From an uncultured Arthrobacter sp. (lineage in GTDB: Bacteria > Actinomycetota > Actinomycetes > Actinomycetales > Micrococcaceae), in the NCBI RefSeq assembly GCF_947493765.1, contig NZ_CANLSZ010000007.1:1-64000 (forward strand): 64,000 nt of DNA, written 5' to 3'. The position numbers were made by a program, and so were the translations under genes. Positions within the stretch are counted from its first letter, which is position 1, and each line of letters begins with the position of its first letter. Positions 33,074 through 44,707 of the stretch are shown piece by piece. Below the pieces are notes generated by a model. It saw nothing but the letters and a program-made list of their open reading frames with translations. It had not been told where the DNA came from and searched no databases.

Positions 33074-33730
33074 GTGAGATCCAAGACCGCACTGCCCCAC
33101 CGGAACCGCGCCACCCTGCTCCTCGCGCTCGGTGCCTGCCTGGTCCTCGCGGGCTGCGGCGCCGCCGAGGAGGATCCGCTGGGCGTCAACAGCGCTGCGG
33201 ACGGGAAGGCCGCCGGATCGGGCGGGGCGGGCCAGGCCGATCCCATCGGCTCCGGGCTGGGGGAGGACCCCCTCAACATCGGGCGCGACGGCGCGGCGCT
33301 CTGCGGGGTGCAGCCGAAGGAGAGCCGGCTGCACTACACGGTGATGCTCCACAATCCGACGCTGGAGGCCTTCACCCTGGGGGAGGTGCGTCTCGGTGAC
33401 CCCGAGGACCTCACCGTCGTCTCGACGATGGTGCAGACGGCGAACCGCGAGGGCCATCACCACGGGGGAGCCCCGACGGGTGGCCACGACGGGCATGCGG
33501 CGACTCCGGCCCCCACCGAGGCCCCCGAACCGATCGGTCCGCCCGTCGAGGCCGAGGGCTACGTCTTCGAACCCGACGCCCACCTCAACATCATCGTCAC
33601 CGTGGAACTCGCCGAGGGTGCCTCGCACGGCAGCGCGGAGAACATCGTGGTGGCCTTCGCCAGCGACGAGCGCGACTTCGCGGTGCCCCACCCCCTGAAG
33701 ATCGATGTCGACGCGAAGTCCTGCGCCTGA
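33074..33730 (+). CDS. Lipoprotein with a His-rich loop
   Basis: A 218-residue exported lipoprotein: basic start, hydrophobic stretch LLLALGACLVLAGC with lipobox LAGC. The mature domain after residue 75 has one conserved Cys (CGVQPKESRL) and a terminal Cys, so perhaps a disulfide. A loop HHHGGAPTGGHDGH near residues 130-145 could bind copper, nickel or zinc. GTG 33074 is set by the signal peptide; no clear ribosome site. Family not recognised. It is divergent from the polyketide operon and convergent with rpf, sharing the strong terminator. Confidence 0.75.
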   Translation: MRSKTALPHRNRATLLLALGACLVLAGCGAAEEDPLGVNSAADGKAAGSGGAGQADPIGSGLGEDPLNIGRDGAALCGVQPKESRLHYTVMLHNPTLEAFTLGEVRLGDPEDLTVVSTMVQTANREGHHHGGAPTGGHDGHAATPAPTEAPEPIGPPVEAEGYVFEPDAHLNIIVTVELAEGASHGSAENIVVAFASDERDFAVPHPLKIDVDAKSCA

Positions 33731-33741
33731 CCGATCCGGTC

Positions 33742-33795
33742 CCGGACGACAGAGAACCCCCGTCCTGGGCAGGGCGGGGGTTCTCTGTCGTCCGG
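33742..33795. terminator. Strong bidirectional terminator between the lipoprotein and rpf genes
   Basis: A 21-bp perfect stem beginning CCGGACGACAGAGAACCCCC, with a 12-base loop at 33763-33774. It serves both convergent genes. Confidence 0.9.
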
Positions 33796-33823
33796 CCCGG
33801 GAGCCGGACCGGCGGGAGGCCTG

Positions 33824-34774
<951 letters not shown>

Positions 34775-34780
34775 TGGTCC

Positions 34781-34809
34781 ACCCTAAAGGAATTGCGATT
34801 CGATGCCAA
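34781..34809 (-). promoter_or_regulatory. Promoter of rpf
   Basis: TTGGCA (34804-34809) and TAGGGT (34781-34786) are separated by 17 bases on the minus strand, in a locally AT-richer stretch. It is the best -35/-10 pair in the rpf upstream region. Confidence 0.65.
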
Positions 34810-34876
34810 ATTGGTGCGGGTTGGTGCTTGACAACCTTGCGGAAGGCTCTGCTGGCCGGCAGCGCGTAGCGATTCG

Positions 34877-36247
34877 TCAGCCCCTGATCGCTGCCCGGGC
34901 CGCATGTCCGATGACGGCGCTGTAGGTGGGGTAGGCGAACTTGACCCGGGCGAGCGTGGAGAGATCCGTCCCACCCGCCATGGCCGCGGCCACGGCGGTG
35001 ATGACCTCGACCGCGTTCTCGCCGACGGCGTGCGCGCCGAGGATGAGCTCACGCCGGCGGTCCACCACGAGCTTCAGGAAGCCCTGCTCGCGGTCGTCGA
35101 TGATCGGGCGTTCCACGAGGGCGTAGGGCACGGTCACCGCATGGCATTCCGCGTCACGCTCGCGGGCCTTCGCCTCGGTCAGGCCCACGCCGGCGTAATC
35201 CGGATCGGTGAACCCGCCCTCCGGCAGCAGGTGGTGGGGCGAGGTGTGGGTGGCACCGAGCACGGCGTTCTCCGCCGCCGTCGCGCCCTCGAACTCGGCG
35301 GCCTGCACCAGCATGCTCATGCCGTTGGCGTCCCCGGCGACGAAGATGTGCGGTACGGAGGAGCGCAGGTATTCGTCGACCGGGATGAAGGGACCGGCGG
35401 TCCGCACCCCGGCGGCCTCCAGTCCGAGTCCCGGGAGATTGGCGGGCCAGCCGGCGGCCATGACCACGGCGTCCACGTCCCGCGCCTGCCGGTCGCCGTC
35501 GCTCTCCCAGCGGAGGGTGAGGTGGCCGTCCGCCCGTTCGATACGTTCGATCCCGGCGATATCTGTCTCCACCTGGACCCCCTTGCCCCTGAAACCGGCC
35601 GTGACGGCGGCGGCGACGTCCTCGTCCTCCGTCATGAGGATGCGCGGTGCGAGGTCGAGGAGCAGCACCTGTGAGCCGAGCGCGTCGAAGATGGTGGTGA
35701 GCTGCGCTCCGGTGTGTCCGCCGCCGATGATGGCCACCGTGCCGGGGAGGCGCTCGAGGTCCAGGACCTCGTGCGGCAGGACGGCGAGCTCGGCGCCCTC
35801 GACGGGCAGCCGGCGTCCGCTCCCGCCGACGCACAGGATGATCGAGGCCGCCGTGAGCTCCCTGTCGCCGACCAGGACGCCGTGGTCGCCGGTGAGCTCG
35901 GCATCGCCCTCGATCAGCTCGATGGACAGGCGCTCCATCGTGGCGCCGTACCCCTTCGAGGCGAGGACCCGGGCGACCGTGGCCCGGACGCGCTGCACGG
36001 TCCTGTCCCAGTCGACGGTCGGCTCGTCCACCACGATGCCGTAGTCGTAGGCCGTCCGGACCTCCCGGAAGAGGCGGGCCGTCTTCGCCAGGACGCGGCT
36101 CGGCACGCAGCCGGAGTTGACGCAGGTGCCGCCGAGGGCCGACCGCTCGACGACGGCGGTCCGCGCGCCGAGCTCCGCGGCGCGGGCGGCGGTGGCCATC
36201 CCGGCGGGGCCACCACCGATGACGAGGACGTCGAACGTGTACTCCAT
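34877..36247 (-). CDS. NAD(P)/FAD-dependent disulfide oxidoreductase (mercuric-reductase-like)
   Basis: A 456-residue group I pyridine nucleotide-disulfide oxidoreductase: GGGPAGMATAARAAELG for FAD, the redox motif GGTCVNSGCVPS with two active cysteines, a second Rossmann motif GGGHTGAQ and the FAD-binding FVAGDANG. The C-terminal interface normally contains His-Pro-Thr and a downstream Glu, but here it reads AYPTYSAVIG, so the catalytic His/Glu pair is absent. It may therefore be a quinone or other reductase rather than lipoamide or glutathione reductase. ATG 36247 follows AAGGAG in a duplicated 15-base unit. No mer genes are nearby. Confidence 0.85.
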   Translation of the reverse strand: MEYTFDVLVIGGGPAGMATAARAAELGARTAVVERSALGGTCVNSGCVPSRVLAKTARLFREVRTAYDYGIVVDEPTVDWDRTVQRVRATVARVLASKGYGATMERLSIELIEGDAELTGDHGVLVGDRELTAASIILCVGGSGRRLPVEGAELAVLPHEVLDLERLPGTVAIIGGGHTGAQLTTIFDALGSQVLLLDLAPRILMTEDEDVAAAVTAGFRGKGVQVETDIAGIERIERADGHLTLRWESDGDRQARDVDAVVMAAGWPANLPGLGLEAAGVRTAGPFIPVDEYLRSSVPHIFVAGDANGMSMLVQAAEFEGATAAENAVLGATHTSPHHLLPEGGFTDPDYAGVGLTEAKARERDAECHAVTVPYALVERPIIDDREQGFLKLVVDRRRELILGAHAVGENAVEVITAVAAAMAGGTDLSTLARVKFAYPTYSAVIGHAARAAIRG

Positions 36248-36253
36248 GGCGAG

Positions 36254-36283
36254 TGCTCCTTCGGTGACTGCTCCTTCGGTGAC
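36254..36283 (-). repeat. Duplicated ribosome binding site before the flavoprotein gene
   Basis: GTCACCGAAGGAGCA (minus strand) occurs twice in a row, so two AAGGAG sites precede the ATG, the nearer at eight bases and the farther 15 bases further out. The unit is in frame with the gene and would add VTEGA repeats if translation began upstream. Confidence 0.85.
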
Positions 36284-36388
36284 CGCCCGGACGGGCACTG
36301 CGCCCCGCGCCGGATGCTACGGAGGGCCCTCCCCGCGGGGACCGGGACCGCCGTCGGACGATGTCGACGACGGTCCCGGCAGCATCGC

Positions 36389-37606
36389 CTAGGCGGCGAC
36401 GTACCCGTGCGGGTCGAGCACGTACTTCGTGGCTGCTCCGGCGTCGAACTCCTCGTAGCCGCGCGGGGCCTCCTCGAGTCCGATCGTCTTGGCGTTGACG
36501 GCCTTGGCGATCGCGATGCGGTCGTGCAGGATCGCCATCATGAGGCCCCGGTTGTACTTCATGACGGGGCACTGCCCCGTGGTGAAGGACAGGGACTTCG
36601 CCCAGCCGGTTCCCAGGCTGAGCGAGAGCGAGCCCACCTTCGCGGCGTCGTCGGCTGCGCCCGGATCGCCGGTGACGTACAGGCCCGGGATGCCGAGGGC
36701 ACCGCCGGCGGCCGTGATGTCCATGAGCGAGTTCAGCACCGTGGCCGGGGCCTCGGTGGCCGCGCCCTCGCCGTGGCCGCGCGCCTCGAAGCCGACGGCG
36801 TCCACGCCGCAGTCCACCTCGGGGACACCCAGCAGCTGCTCGATCTGCTCACCCGGATCGCCCTTGGACACGTCGATGGTCTCGCAGCCGAAGCTGCGGG
36901 CCTGCGCGAGGCGGTCCTCGTTGAGATCGCCGACGATCACCACGGCTGCACCGAGCAGCTGCGCGGAGGCTGCTGCCGCCAGGCCCACGGGCCCGGCTCC
37001 GGCGACGTAGACCGTCGACCCCACGCCCACGCCGGCGGTGACCGCGCCGTGGAAGCCCGTGGGGAGGATGTCCGAGAGCATCGTCAGATCGAGGATCTTC
37101 TCCAGGGCCTGGTCCTTGTCCGGGAACTTCAGCAGATTCCAGTCGGCGTAGGGCACCAGGACGTACTCGGCCTGGCCCCCCACCCAGCCGCCCATGTCCA
37201 CGTAGCCGTAGGCGCTGCCCGGCCGGTCCGGATTCACATTGAGGCAGATGCCCGTCTTGCGCTCCTTGCAGTTGCGGCAGCGTCCGCAGGCGATGTTGAA
37301 GGGGACGGAACAGATGTCGCCCTTCTTGATGAATTCGACGTCGCGGCCGACCTCCACGACCTCGCCGGTGATCTCGTGGCCCAGCACGAGATTCTTCGGG
37401 GCGGACGTGCGGCCGCGGACCATGTGCTGGTCCGAGCCGCAGATGTTGGTGGTGACGGTCTTGAGGATCACACCGTGGTGGACCTGCCGGCCCACATTGG
37501 CCGGATTCACCCCCGGACCGTCCTTCAGTTCGAATGTGGGGTAGTCGGTGTCGATGACCTCGACCTTCCCCGTCCCCTTGTACGCAACAGCTCTGTTACC
37601 ACTCAT
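36389..37606 (-). CDS. fdhA: Glutathione-independent formaldehyde dehydrogenase
   Basis: Zinc-dependent medium-chain dehydrogenase that oxidises formaldehyde (and other aldehydes) with tightly bound NAD, without glutathione. The 405 residues have the fdhA hallmarks MSGNRAVAYKGTGKVEV, the catalytic-zinc CGSDQH and GHE, the structural-zinc cysteines in ACGRCRNCKERKTGIC, and the Rossmann motif AGAGPVGLAA. ATG 37606 is set by AGGAGAGG and the N-terminal homology. It faces away from the SDR gene and is upstream of the disulfide oxidoreductase on the same strand, 141 bases apart. It would detoxify formaldehyde from methylated substrates. Confidence 0.93.
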   Translation of the reverse strand: MSGNRAVAYKGTGKVEVIDTDYPTFELKDGPGVNPANVGRQVHHGVILKTVTTNICGSDQHMVRGRTSAPKNLVLGHEITGEVVEVGRDVEFIKKGDICSVPFNIACGRCRNCKERKTGICLNVNPDRPGSAYGYVDMGGWVGGQAEYVLVPYADWNLLKFPDKDQALEKILDLTMLSDILPTGFHGAVTAGVGVGSTVYVAGAGPVGLAAAASAQLLGAAVVIVGDLNEDRLAQARSFGCETIDVSKGDPGEQIEQLLGVPEVDCGVDAVGFEARGHGEGAATEAPATVLNSLMDITAAGGALGIPGLYVTGDPGAADDAAKVGSLSLSLGTGWAKSLSFTTGQCPVMKYNRGLMMAILHDRIAIAKAVNAKTIGLEEAPRGYEEFDAGAATKYVLDPHGYVAA

Positions 37607-37832
37607 GGAACATCCTCTCCTGGTACCTCCGTGGCGCCCGGCTGACCCGCGCGCCGACACCCTGCGCCCACACATTGCCTCGGGCCCAGATGTCGGGACT
37701 CTAACACTTCACGGGCTCGCACGGACCCCCTGTTCTCGACCCCACCCGACAGGGACCCGCCCGTCCGGTCGTCCGAGGTGTGCGACCTCCAGGGCTCTTG
37801 CCCGTGCGGGCCACCTGGGGAAGGGTGGCTGC

Positions 37833-38609
37833 ATGACCGACACCGTCCTCATCACCGGCGCGACCTCGGGCATCGGCGCCGAGTTCGCCCGCCACTTCGC
37901 CTCCCGCGGCTGCGACCTGGTACTGGTGGCCCGGGCCCCCGGCCCGCTCGGGAAGACGGCAGGCGCACTGCGGGAGCAGTGGGGCGTCGGGGTGGAGACC
38001 ATCGCCGCCGATCTGCTCGACGCCGACGGCCTCGCCCGGGTCCTCGCCCGGCTGGCCGACGAGGGCACCGCGCACCCCGGCCGGGCGCGCGTCACGGTGC
38101 TGGTCAACAATGCGGGGTACGGGCTCGTGCAACCGTTCGCGGACAACACCCTCGACGACGAGGTGCGCCACCTGAGGATCCACCTGGAGGTCCCGCTGTC
38201 CCTGGCCCACACGGCCCTGCAGTCGATGCGCCGGCATGGGCGCGGGACGATCATCAACATCGCGAGCGTCGCCGGGTTCACCCCGAGGGGCACCTACGGC
38301 GCCGTGAAGGCGGCGATGATCAGCTTCAGCCGATGGGCCAATCTGGCCTACGGTCCGGAGGGCGTCCGCTTCACGGCGGTGTGCCCCGGGTTCGTCCACA
38401 CCGACTTCCACCAGCGGATGGGGGCGGACAAGGCGAGCGTCCCGGGCATCCTGTGGCTCGACACCGACCTCGTGGTGCGTGAAGCGCTGCGCGACACCGC
38501 CGCGGGGAAGGCCGTCTCCATCCCGAGTCTGCGCTACCGGGTGCTCGTCGGCCTCGCCCGGATGGCGCCGTCGTCCCTCGTGGCCCGGCTGGCACGCAGG
38601 GGACGCTGA
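37833..38609 (+). CDS. Short-chain dehydrogenase/reductase
   Basis: A 258-residue classical SDR: TGATSGIGA for the dinucleotide, NNAGYG, catalytic Ser in NIASVAGF and Tyr-Lys in TYGAVKAA. The C-terminal extension carries no membrane signal. The sequence resembles SDRs acting on acyl or steroid-like alcohols (DltE/KduD type). ATG 37833 is preferred since the frame before it is Pro/Arg-rich shadow sequence. It is divergent from fdhA and single. Substrate unknown. Confidence 0.9.
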   Translation: MTDTVLITGATSGIGAEFARHFASRGCDLVLVARAPGPLGKTAGALREQWGVGVETIAADLLDADGLARVLARLADEGTAHPGRARVTVLVNNAGYGLVQPFADNTLDDEVRHLRIHLEVPLSLAHTALQSMRRHGRGTIINIASVAGFTPRGTYGAVKAAMISFSRWANLAYGPEGVRFTAVCPGFVHTDFHQRMGADKASVPGILWLDTDLVVREALRDTAAGKAVSIPSLRYRVLVGLARMAPSSLVARLARRGR

Positions 38610-38715
38610 CGATCGGCAGGACCCGTTGCACGATCGTTCGGTTCCGGAAGCACTAAGTGTGCTTACCATGGTCCATCGCAGGTTGTGAAGATGCCCCTTA
38701 CAAGGAGGTAGGACG

Positions 38716-38976
38716 ATGGCAGGTTACTTCAAGCTGGTCGACGCCCACGACGGCGGGTTCCGGGTCAAGCTGACCGCTCCCGATGGAACCCTCGTGGGTG
38801 TATCCACTTTCTACGCCTCGAAGGAGGAGGCCGTGGCCGGGATAGAGCTCATCCGGGAGATCGCCGGCACCGGACCCGTGGTGGACCACAGCCGGGACGA
38901 TCCGGGTCCCACGGAGATCCTCAGCGGGCTGCAGGCTCTCGCCGGACAGGAGCGGGCGCTGGGCCAGGACGCCTGA
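38716..38976 (+). CDS. DUF1508/YegP-like protein
   Basis: An 86-residue protein with one YegP-type (DUF1508) beta-hairpin unit: [23 protein letters not shown], then [15 protein letters not shown]. Such domains are compact, possibly nucleic-acid or stress related. Strong AAGGAGG site upstream and a short gap before the aconitase promoter. The last 25 residues form a variable tail. Function not known. Confidence 0.85.
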   Translation: MAGYFKLVDAHDGGFRVKLTAPDGTLVGVSTFYASKEEAVAGIELIREIAGTGPVVDHSRDDPGPTEILSGLQALAGQERALGQDA

Positions 38977-38998
38977 CGGCGGTCCGCGGCAGCGCCGC

Positions 38999-39028
38999 GA
39001 CGACTCCCGGTGTGACGACTCTCGGTGT
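38999..39028. repeat. 15-bp tandem repeat upstream of acnA
   Basis: GACGACTCCCGGTGT is followed by GACGACTCTCGGTGT (one mismatch), and a third partial copy (ACGACT) runs into the palindromic operator at 39031. It may mark a slippage event at the promoter. Confidence 0.75.
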
Positions 39029-39030
39029 AC

Positions 39031-39044
39031 GACTGTATACAGTC
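39031..39044. promoter_or_regulatory. Palindromic operator of acnA
   Basis: GACTGTATACAGTC is a perfect 14-bp palindrome with the core TGTATACA, a pattern typical of GntR/FadR-family operators. It overlaps the expected -35 region for the TAGAAT at 39060, so binding would block RNA polymerase. The GntR gene at 42055 is a possible but unproven partner. Confidence 0.6.
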
Positions 39045-39059
39045 ACGGGGATCGTGGAA

Positions 39060-39065
39060 TAGAAT
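39060..39065 (+). promoter_or_regulatory. -10 box of acnA
   Basis: TAGAAT precedes the ATG by 38 bases. The -35 position falls in the palindrome at 39031-39044, which supports repressor control. Confidence 0.6.
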
Positions 39066-39103
39066 GGGGGCATTCCACAATCTCAGCGAAGGGAGCCGAG
39101 GTC

Positions 39104-41947
<2,844 letters not shown>

Positions 41948-41953
41948 CCGGTA

Positions 41954-41999
41954 CGCCGGCCCCGGTCGGGGAGGTCCACCTCCCCGACCGGGGCCGGCG
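41954..41999 (+). terminator. Terminator after acnA
   Basis: A 22-bp perfect stem (CGCCGGCCCCGGTCGGGGAG and continuing) with a two-base centre, right after the acnA stop. It is the longest perfect inverted repeat in the window. Confidence 0.9.
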
Positions 42000-42054
42000 G
42001 CAGCTCGTCATCCGATCCAGATCCTGTCCAGCCCAGATCCTCCGAGGGGGTGCC

Positions 42055-42720
42055 ATGGCCGAACCCACAGAGCTGTCGGCGCGCGTCGACGGTGAGGCGA
42101 TCTTCCGGGCGCTCCGGAGCGAGATCCTCGCCGGGATGCACCCGCCCGGCACGCCGCTGCGCGAGGTCGTGATCTCCGAGCGTTTCGGGGTCTCCCGCAC
42201 CCCGGTGCGGGAGGCGCTGAGCAGACTGCAGCACGAGCGGTTGCTCGAACGCGCGGTCCGCGGACTCCAGGTGCCCCAGATCGACCCGCAGGAGGTCATC
42301 CAGATCTACGACCTGCGGGTGATGCTCGAGGAGGAGGCGGCCGGACAGGCGGCGCTGAACCGCGGGACGGCGGATCTCATGCGCCTCGAGGCGCTCCTGG
42401 ACCGCGACCGCGCCGCCGTCGACCCGGACGACACCACCAAGGTGACCAACAACCTCGAGTTCCACACCACGCTGTGGGCGTCGGCGCGCAATCCCATCCT
42501 CATGGATCTGCTCCAGCGGCTCTCCACGCACCTGATCCACACCCCCCGCTCCACCCTCTCGGTGGGCAACCGCTGGCAGGAGGTCCTCGGGGAGCACGAG
42601 GCGCTCATCAGTGCCATCACCGAGCGGCGGAGCGAGGACGCCCGGGCCATCGCCCGCGCCCACATGGAGACGGCGCGCACCCTGCGGCTGCAGCTGCTGC
42701 GCACGACGGCGGCGGACTGA
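42055..42720 (+). CDS. GntR-family regulator (FadR/FCD type)
   Basis: A 221-residue repressor: winged helix-turn-helix at about 10-75 (IFRALRSEILAGMHPPGTPLRE, SERFGVSRTPVREALSRL) and an all-helical FCD ligand domain (YDLRVMLEEEAAGQAA, EFHTTLWASARN, HEALISAITERRSEDARAIARAHME). FCD regulators usually bind an organic acid or similar ligand. It starts the nucleoside hydrolase/ECF operon and probably regulates it. GGGGG lies before the ATG. Confidence 0.92.
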   Translation: MAEPTELSARVDGEAIFRALRSEILAGMHPPGTPLREVVISERFGVSRTPVREALSRLQHERLLERAVRGLQVPQIDPQEVIQIYDLRVMLEEEAAGQAALNRGTADLMRLEALLDRDRAAVDPDDTTKVTNNLEFHTTLWASARNPILMDLLQRLSTHLIHTPRSTLSVGNRWQEVLGEHEALISAITERRSEDARAIARAHMETARTLRLQLLRTTAAD

Positions 42721-42722
42721 TC

Positions 42723-43757
42723 ATGCCGCTGTCCCGCCAGCGTCTCCTGCTCGACGTCGACACGGGGATCGACGACGCCGTCGCCCTGCTGTACCTGCTC
42801 GCGACGCCCGGGGTGAGCCTCGAGGCCATCACCTGTACCGCGGGCAATGTCGGCGCCCGCCAGGTGGCCGCCAACAACCTGGCGCTGCTCGAGCTGTGCG
42901 CCCGGGCCGGGGTGGAGGTGGCCATCGGCAGCGAGGTGCCGCTGGAGATCCCGCTCGTCACCACGGAGGAGACCCACGGCGACCAGGGCATCGGGTACGC
43001 CGTCCTGCCGCCGCCGCGCTGCACCGTCTCGAGCCGCCACGCCGTGGACGTGTGGCTCGAAGCGGCCCGCTGCCATCCCGGCCAGGTCACCGGGCTCATC
43101 ACGGGTCCCCTCACCAACTTCGCCCTGGCGCTGCGGGCCGAGCCGGAGCTGCCCATGCTCCTGAAGGGCCTGGTGATCATGGGTGGGGCGTTCAACTACC
43201 CGGGCAACACCACGCCCGTCGCCGAGTGGAACACCCACGTGGACCCGCATGCGGCACGGGAGGTGTTCGCCGCCTACGAGGGGCTGCCGCACGAGAAGCT
43301 GCCCCTCGTCTGCGCCCTCGAGACCACCGAGCGCATCGAGTGCACCCCCGCGCATCTGGAGGCCGTCGCCGCCGCGGCGTGCGCCGGGCCGGAGCTGGTG
43401 TCCCCGGACCAGCCCGAGGGGACGCGCAGCACCAGCGACAACGCCGTCGTCGCGTGCCTCTCCGATGCCCTGCGCTTCTACATGGAGTTCCACCGGCTCC
43501 ACGGCCAGGGGTACGTCGCGCACCTGCACGATCTCTTCGCCGCGATGGTCGCCACGGGGGAGGCCGGCATCACGGAGCGGACCGCCACGGTGGACGTGGA
43601 GACGCAGTCGCCGCTGACGATCGGGCAGACGGTGGCCGATGTCGCGGGGATGTGGGGGCGCGCGCCCAATGCGCGGCTCGTCACGGGCAACGACCCTCCG
43701 GCCGTCTTCGAGCTCATGGTCCGCCGGCTCTCGCACCTGGCCCGGATGCACGGCTGA
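42723..43757 (+). CDS. Nucleoside hydrolase (IunH family)
   Basis: Calcium-dependent N-ribohydrolase that cleaves a nucleoside into base and ribose. The 344 residues show the metal site DVDTGIDDA at the N-terminus, a second signature EWNTHVDPHAAREVF, and HDLFAAM near the C-terminus, which are the usual substrate/metal ligands. It starts two bases after the GntR stop. Together with the ECF transporter downstream it would make a nucleoside uptake and salvage unit. Base specificity (inosine/uridine, pyrimidine or modified base such as queuosine) cannot be told here. Confidence 0.9.
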   Translation: MPLSRQRLLLDVDTGIDDAVALLYLLATPGVSLEAITCTAGNVGARQVAANNLALLELCARAGVEVAIGSEVPLEIPLVTTEETHGDQGIGYAVLPPPRCTVSSRHAVDVWLEAARCHPGQVTGLITGPLTNFALALRAEPELPMLLKGLVIMGGAFNYPGNTTPVAEWNTHVDPHAAREVFAAYEGLPHEKLPLVCALETTERIECTPAHLEAVAAAACAGPELVSPDQPEGTRSTSDNAVVACLSDALRFYMEFHRLHGQGYVAHLHDLFAAMVATGEAGITERTATVDVETQSPLTIGQTVADVAGMWGRAPNARLVTGNDPPAVFELMVRRLSHLARMHG

Positions 43758-43775
43758 CCCGGCGCAGGCCCCCGC

Positions 43776-43781
43776 TACACT
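43776..43781 (+). promoter_or_regulatory. -10 box before the ECF genes
   Basis: TACACT lies after the nucleoside hydrolase and would give a leader of about 80 bases to the ECF S component. A small GACA/TGTC hairpin is the only structure noticed; no known riboswitch is recognised. Confidence 0.4.
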
Positions 43782-43865
43782 GGAGGCTGCCCGCGATGCC
43801 GCGCGGCCGGCGCCGAGGTGACATGAGGTGCGTGTCCTGCCCTCGACCCCCGCCCAAGGAATACC

Positions 43866-44705
43866 GTGAGCTCATCCTCCGCGCCGGCAGCAGAGCCGGC
43901 CGCCCTGCGACCCCGCCGCCTGCTCCTCGCCGCCGGCGGCACGCTGATCGTCCTGACCTATGTCCTCCTGGTGGTCCTGCAGCCCACCGAGCTCGCCGGG
44001 GGCCTGGGCAGCGTGGCTGCGCTCGTCTCGCTCGTCGGATTCCTCGGCGGAGGTGCGCTCCTCGTCGCAGGGGTCCTGCCCATGCTCAGCACCAGCTCGC
44101 TCGTGGTCATGCCGCTGGGGATCGCCCTGAACATCGCCATCGGCCAGCTCGCCGGATCGCTGGGCCTGCAGATCTACCTCGACGCCATCGGCACCGTGCT
44201 CGTCGCCGTCCTCGCCGGCCCGGCCGCGGGCGCCGCCACCGGGGCGATCAGCAACGCGATCTGGGGACTCTTCAATCCCTTCGCCCTGCCCTTCGCCGCG
44301 GGAGCTGCACTGATCGGCCTGCTCGCCGGTCTCGCCGCGAAGCACGGGCTCTTCCGCCGCGTCTCCACCGCCGCGGGTGCGGGTCTGGTGACCGGGGCGA
44401 TCGGCGGACTCGTCGCGGCCCCGGTGGCGGTCTTCATGTTCGGTGCGGCGGGCACCCCCGGGACCAATGCGATCATCGCGGTGTTCCGCTCGATGGGGGA
44501 CAAGCTCCTCGTCGCCGCGACCAAGCAGGGTCTGCTCTCCGACTCGCTGGACAAGATCGTGGTGTTCGTCCTCGTGGCGCTGATCGTCCACGCGCTGCCG
44601 CAGCGGGCGGTCCGCCAGTTCCCCTTCGCCCGCACACAGCGGGTCCTCGGCGGGCGGGGCGGACGGTCCGCCGCCGCCCGCGGGAACGACGCCGGCACGG
44701 CCTGA
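43866..44705 (+). CDS. ECF transporter S component
   Basis: Substrate-binding membrane subunit of an energy-coupling factor transporter. The 279 residues have about seven hydrophobic spans and the conserved S-unit stretch GLQIYLDAIGTVLVAVLAGPAAGAATGAISNAIWG. It resembles the S units that carry small vitamins or nucleobase-like compounds. GTG 43866 is preceded by AAGGA. It is followed two bases later by the T component and a fused ATPase, so the module is complete and dedicated. Substrate is inferred from the nucleoside hydrolase alongside it. Confidence 0.85.
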   Translation: MSSSSAPAAEPAALRPRRLLLAAGGTLIVLTYVLLVVLQPTELAGGLGSVAALVSLVGFLGGGALLVAGVLPMLSTSSLVVMPLGIALNIAIGQLAGSLGLQIYLDAIGTVLVAVLAGPAAGAATGAISNAIWGLFNPFALPFAAGAALIGLLAGLAAKHGLFRRVSTAAGAGLVTGAIGGLVAAPVAVFMFGAAGTPGTNAIIAVFRSMGDKLLVAATKQGLLSDSLDKIVVFVLVALIVHALPQRAVRQFPFARTQRVLGGRGGRSAAARGNDAGTA

Positions 44706-44707
44706 CC

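Noticed and set aside
43784-43865. A riboswitch in front of the ECF S gene
   Set aside because: The leader is short, and no recognisable thiamine, preQ1, folate or cobalamin motif is visible; only a minor hairpin is present.
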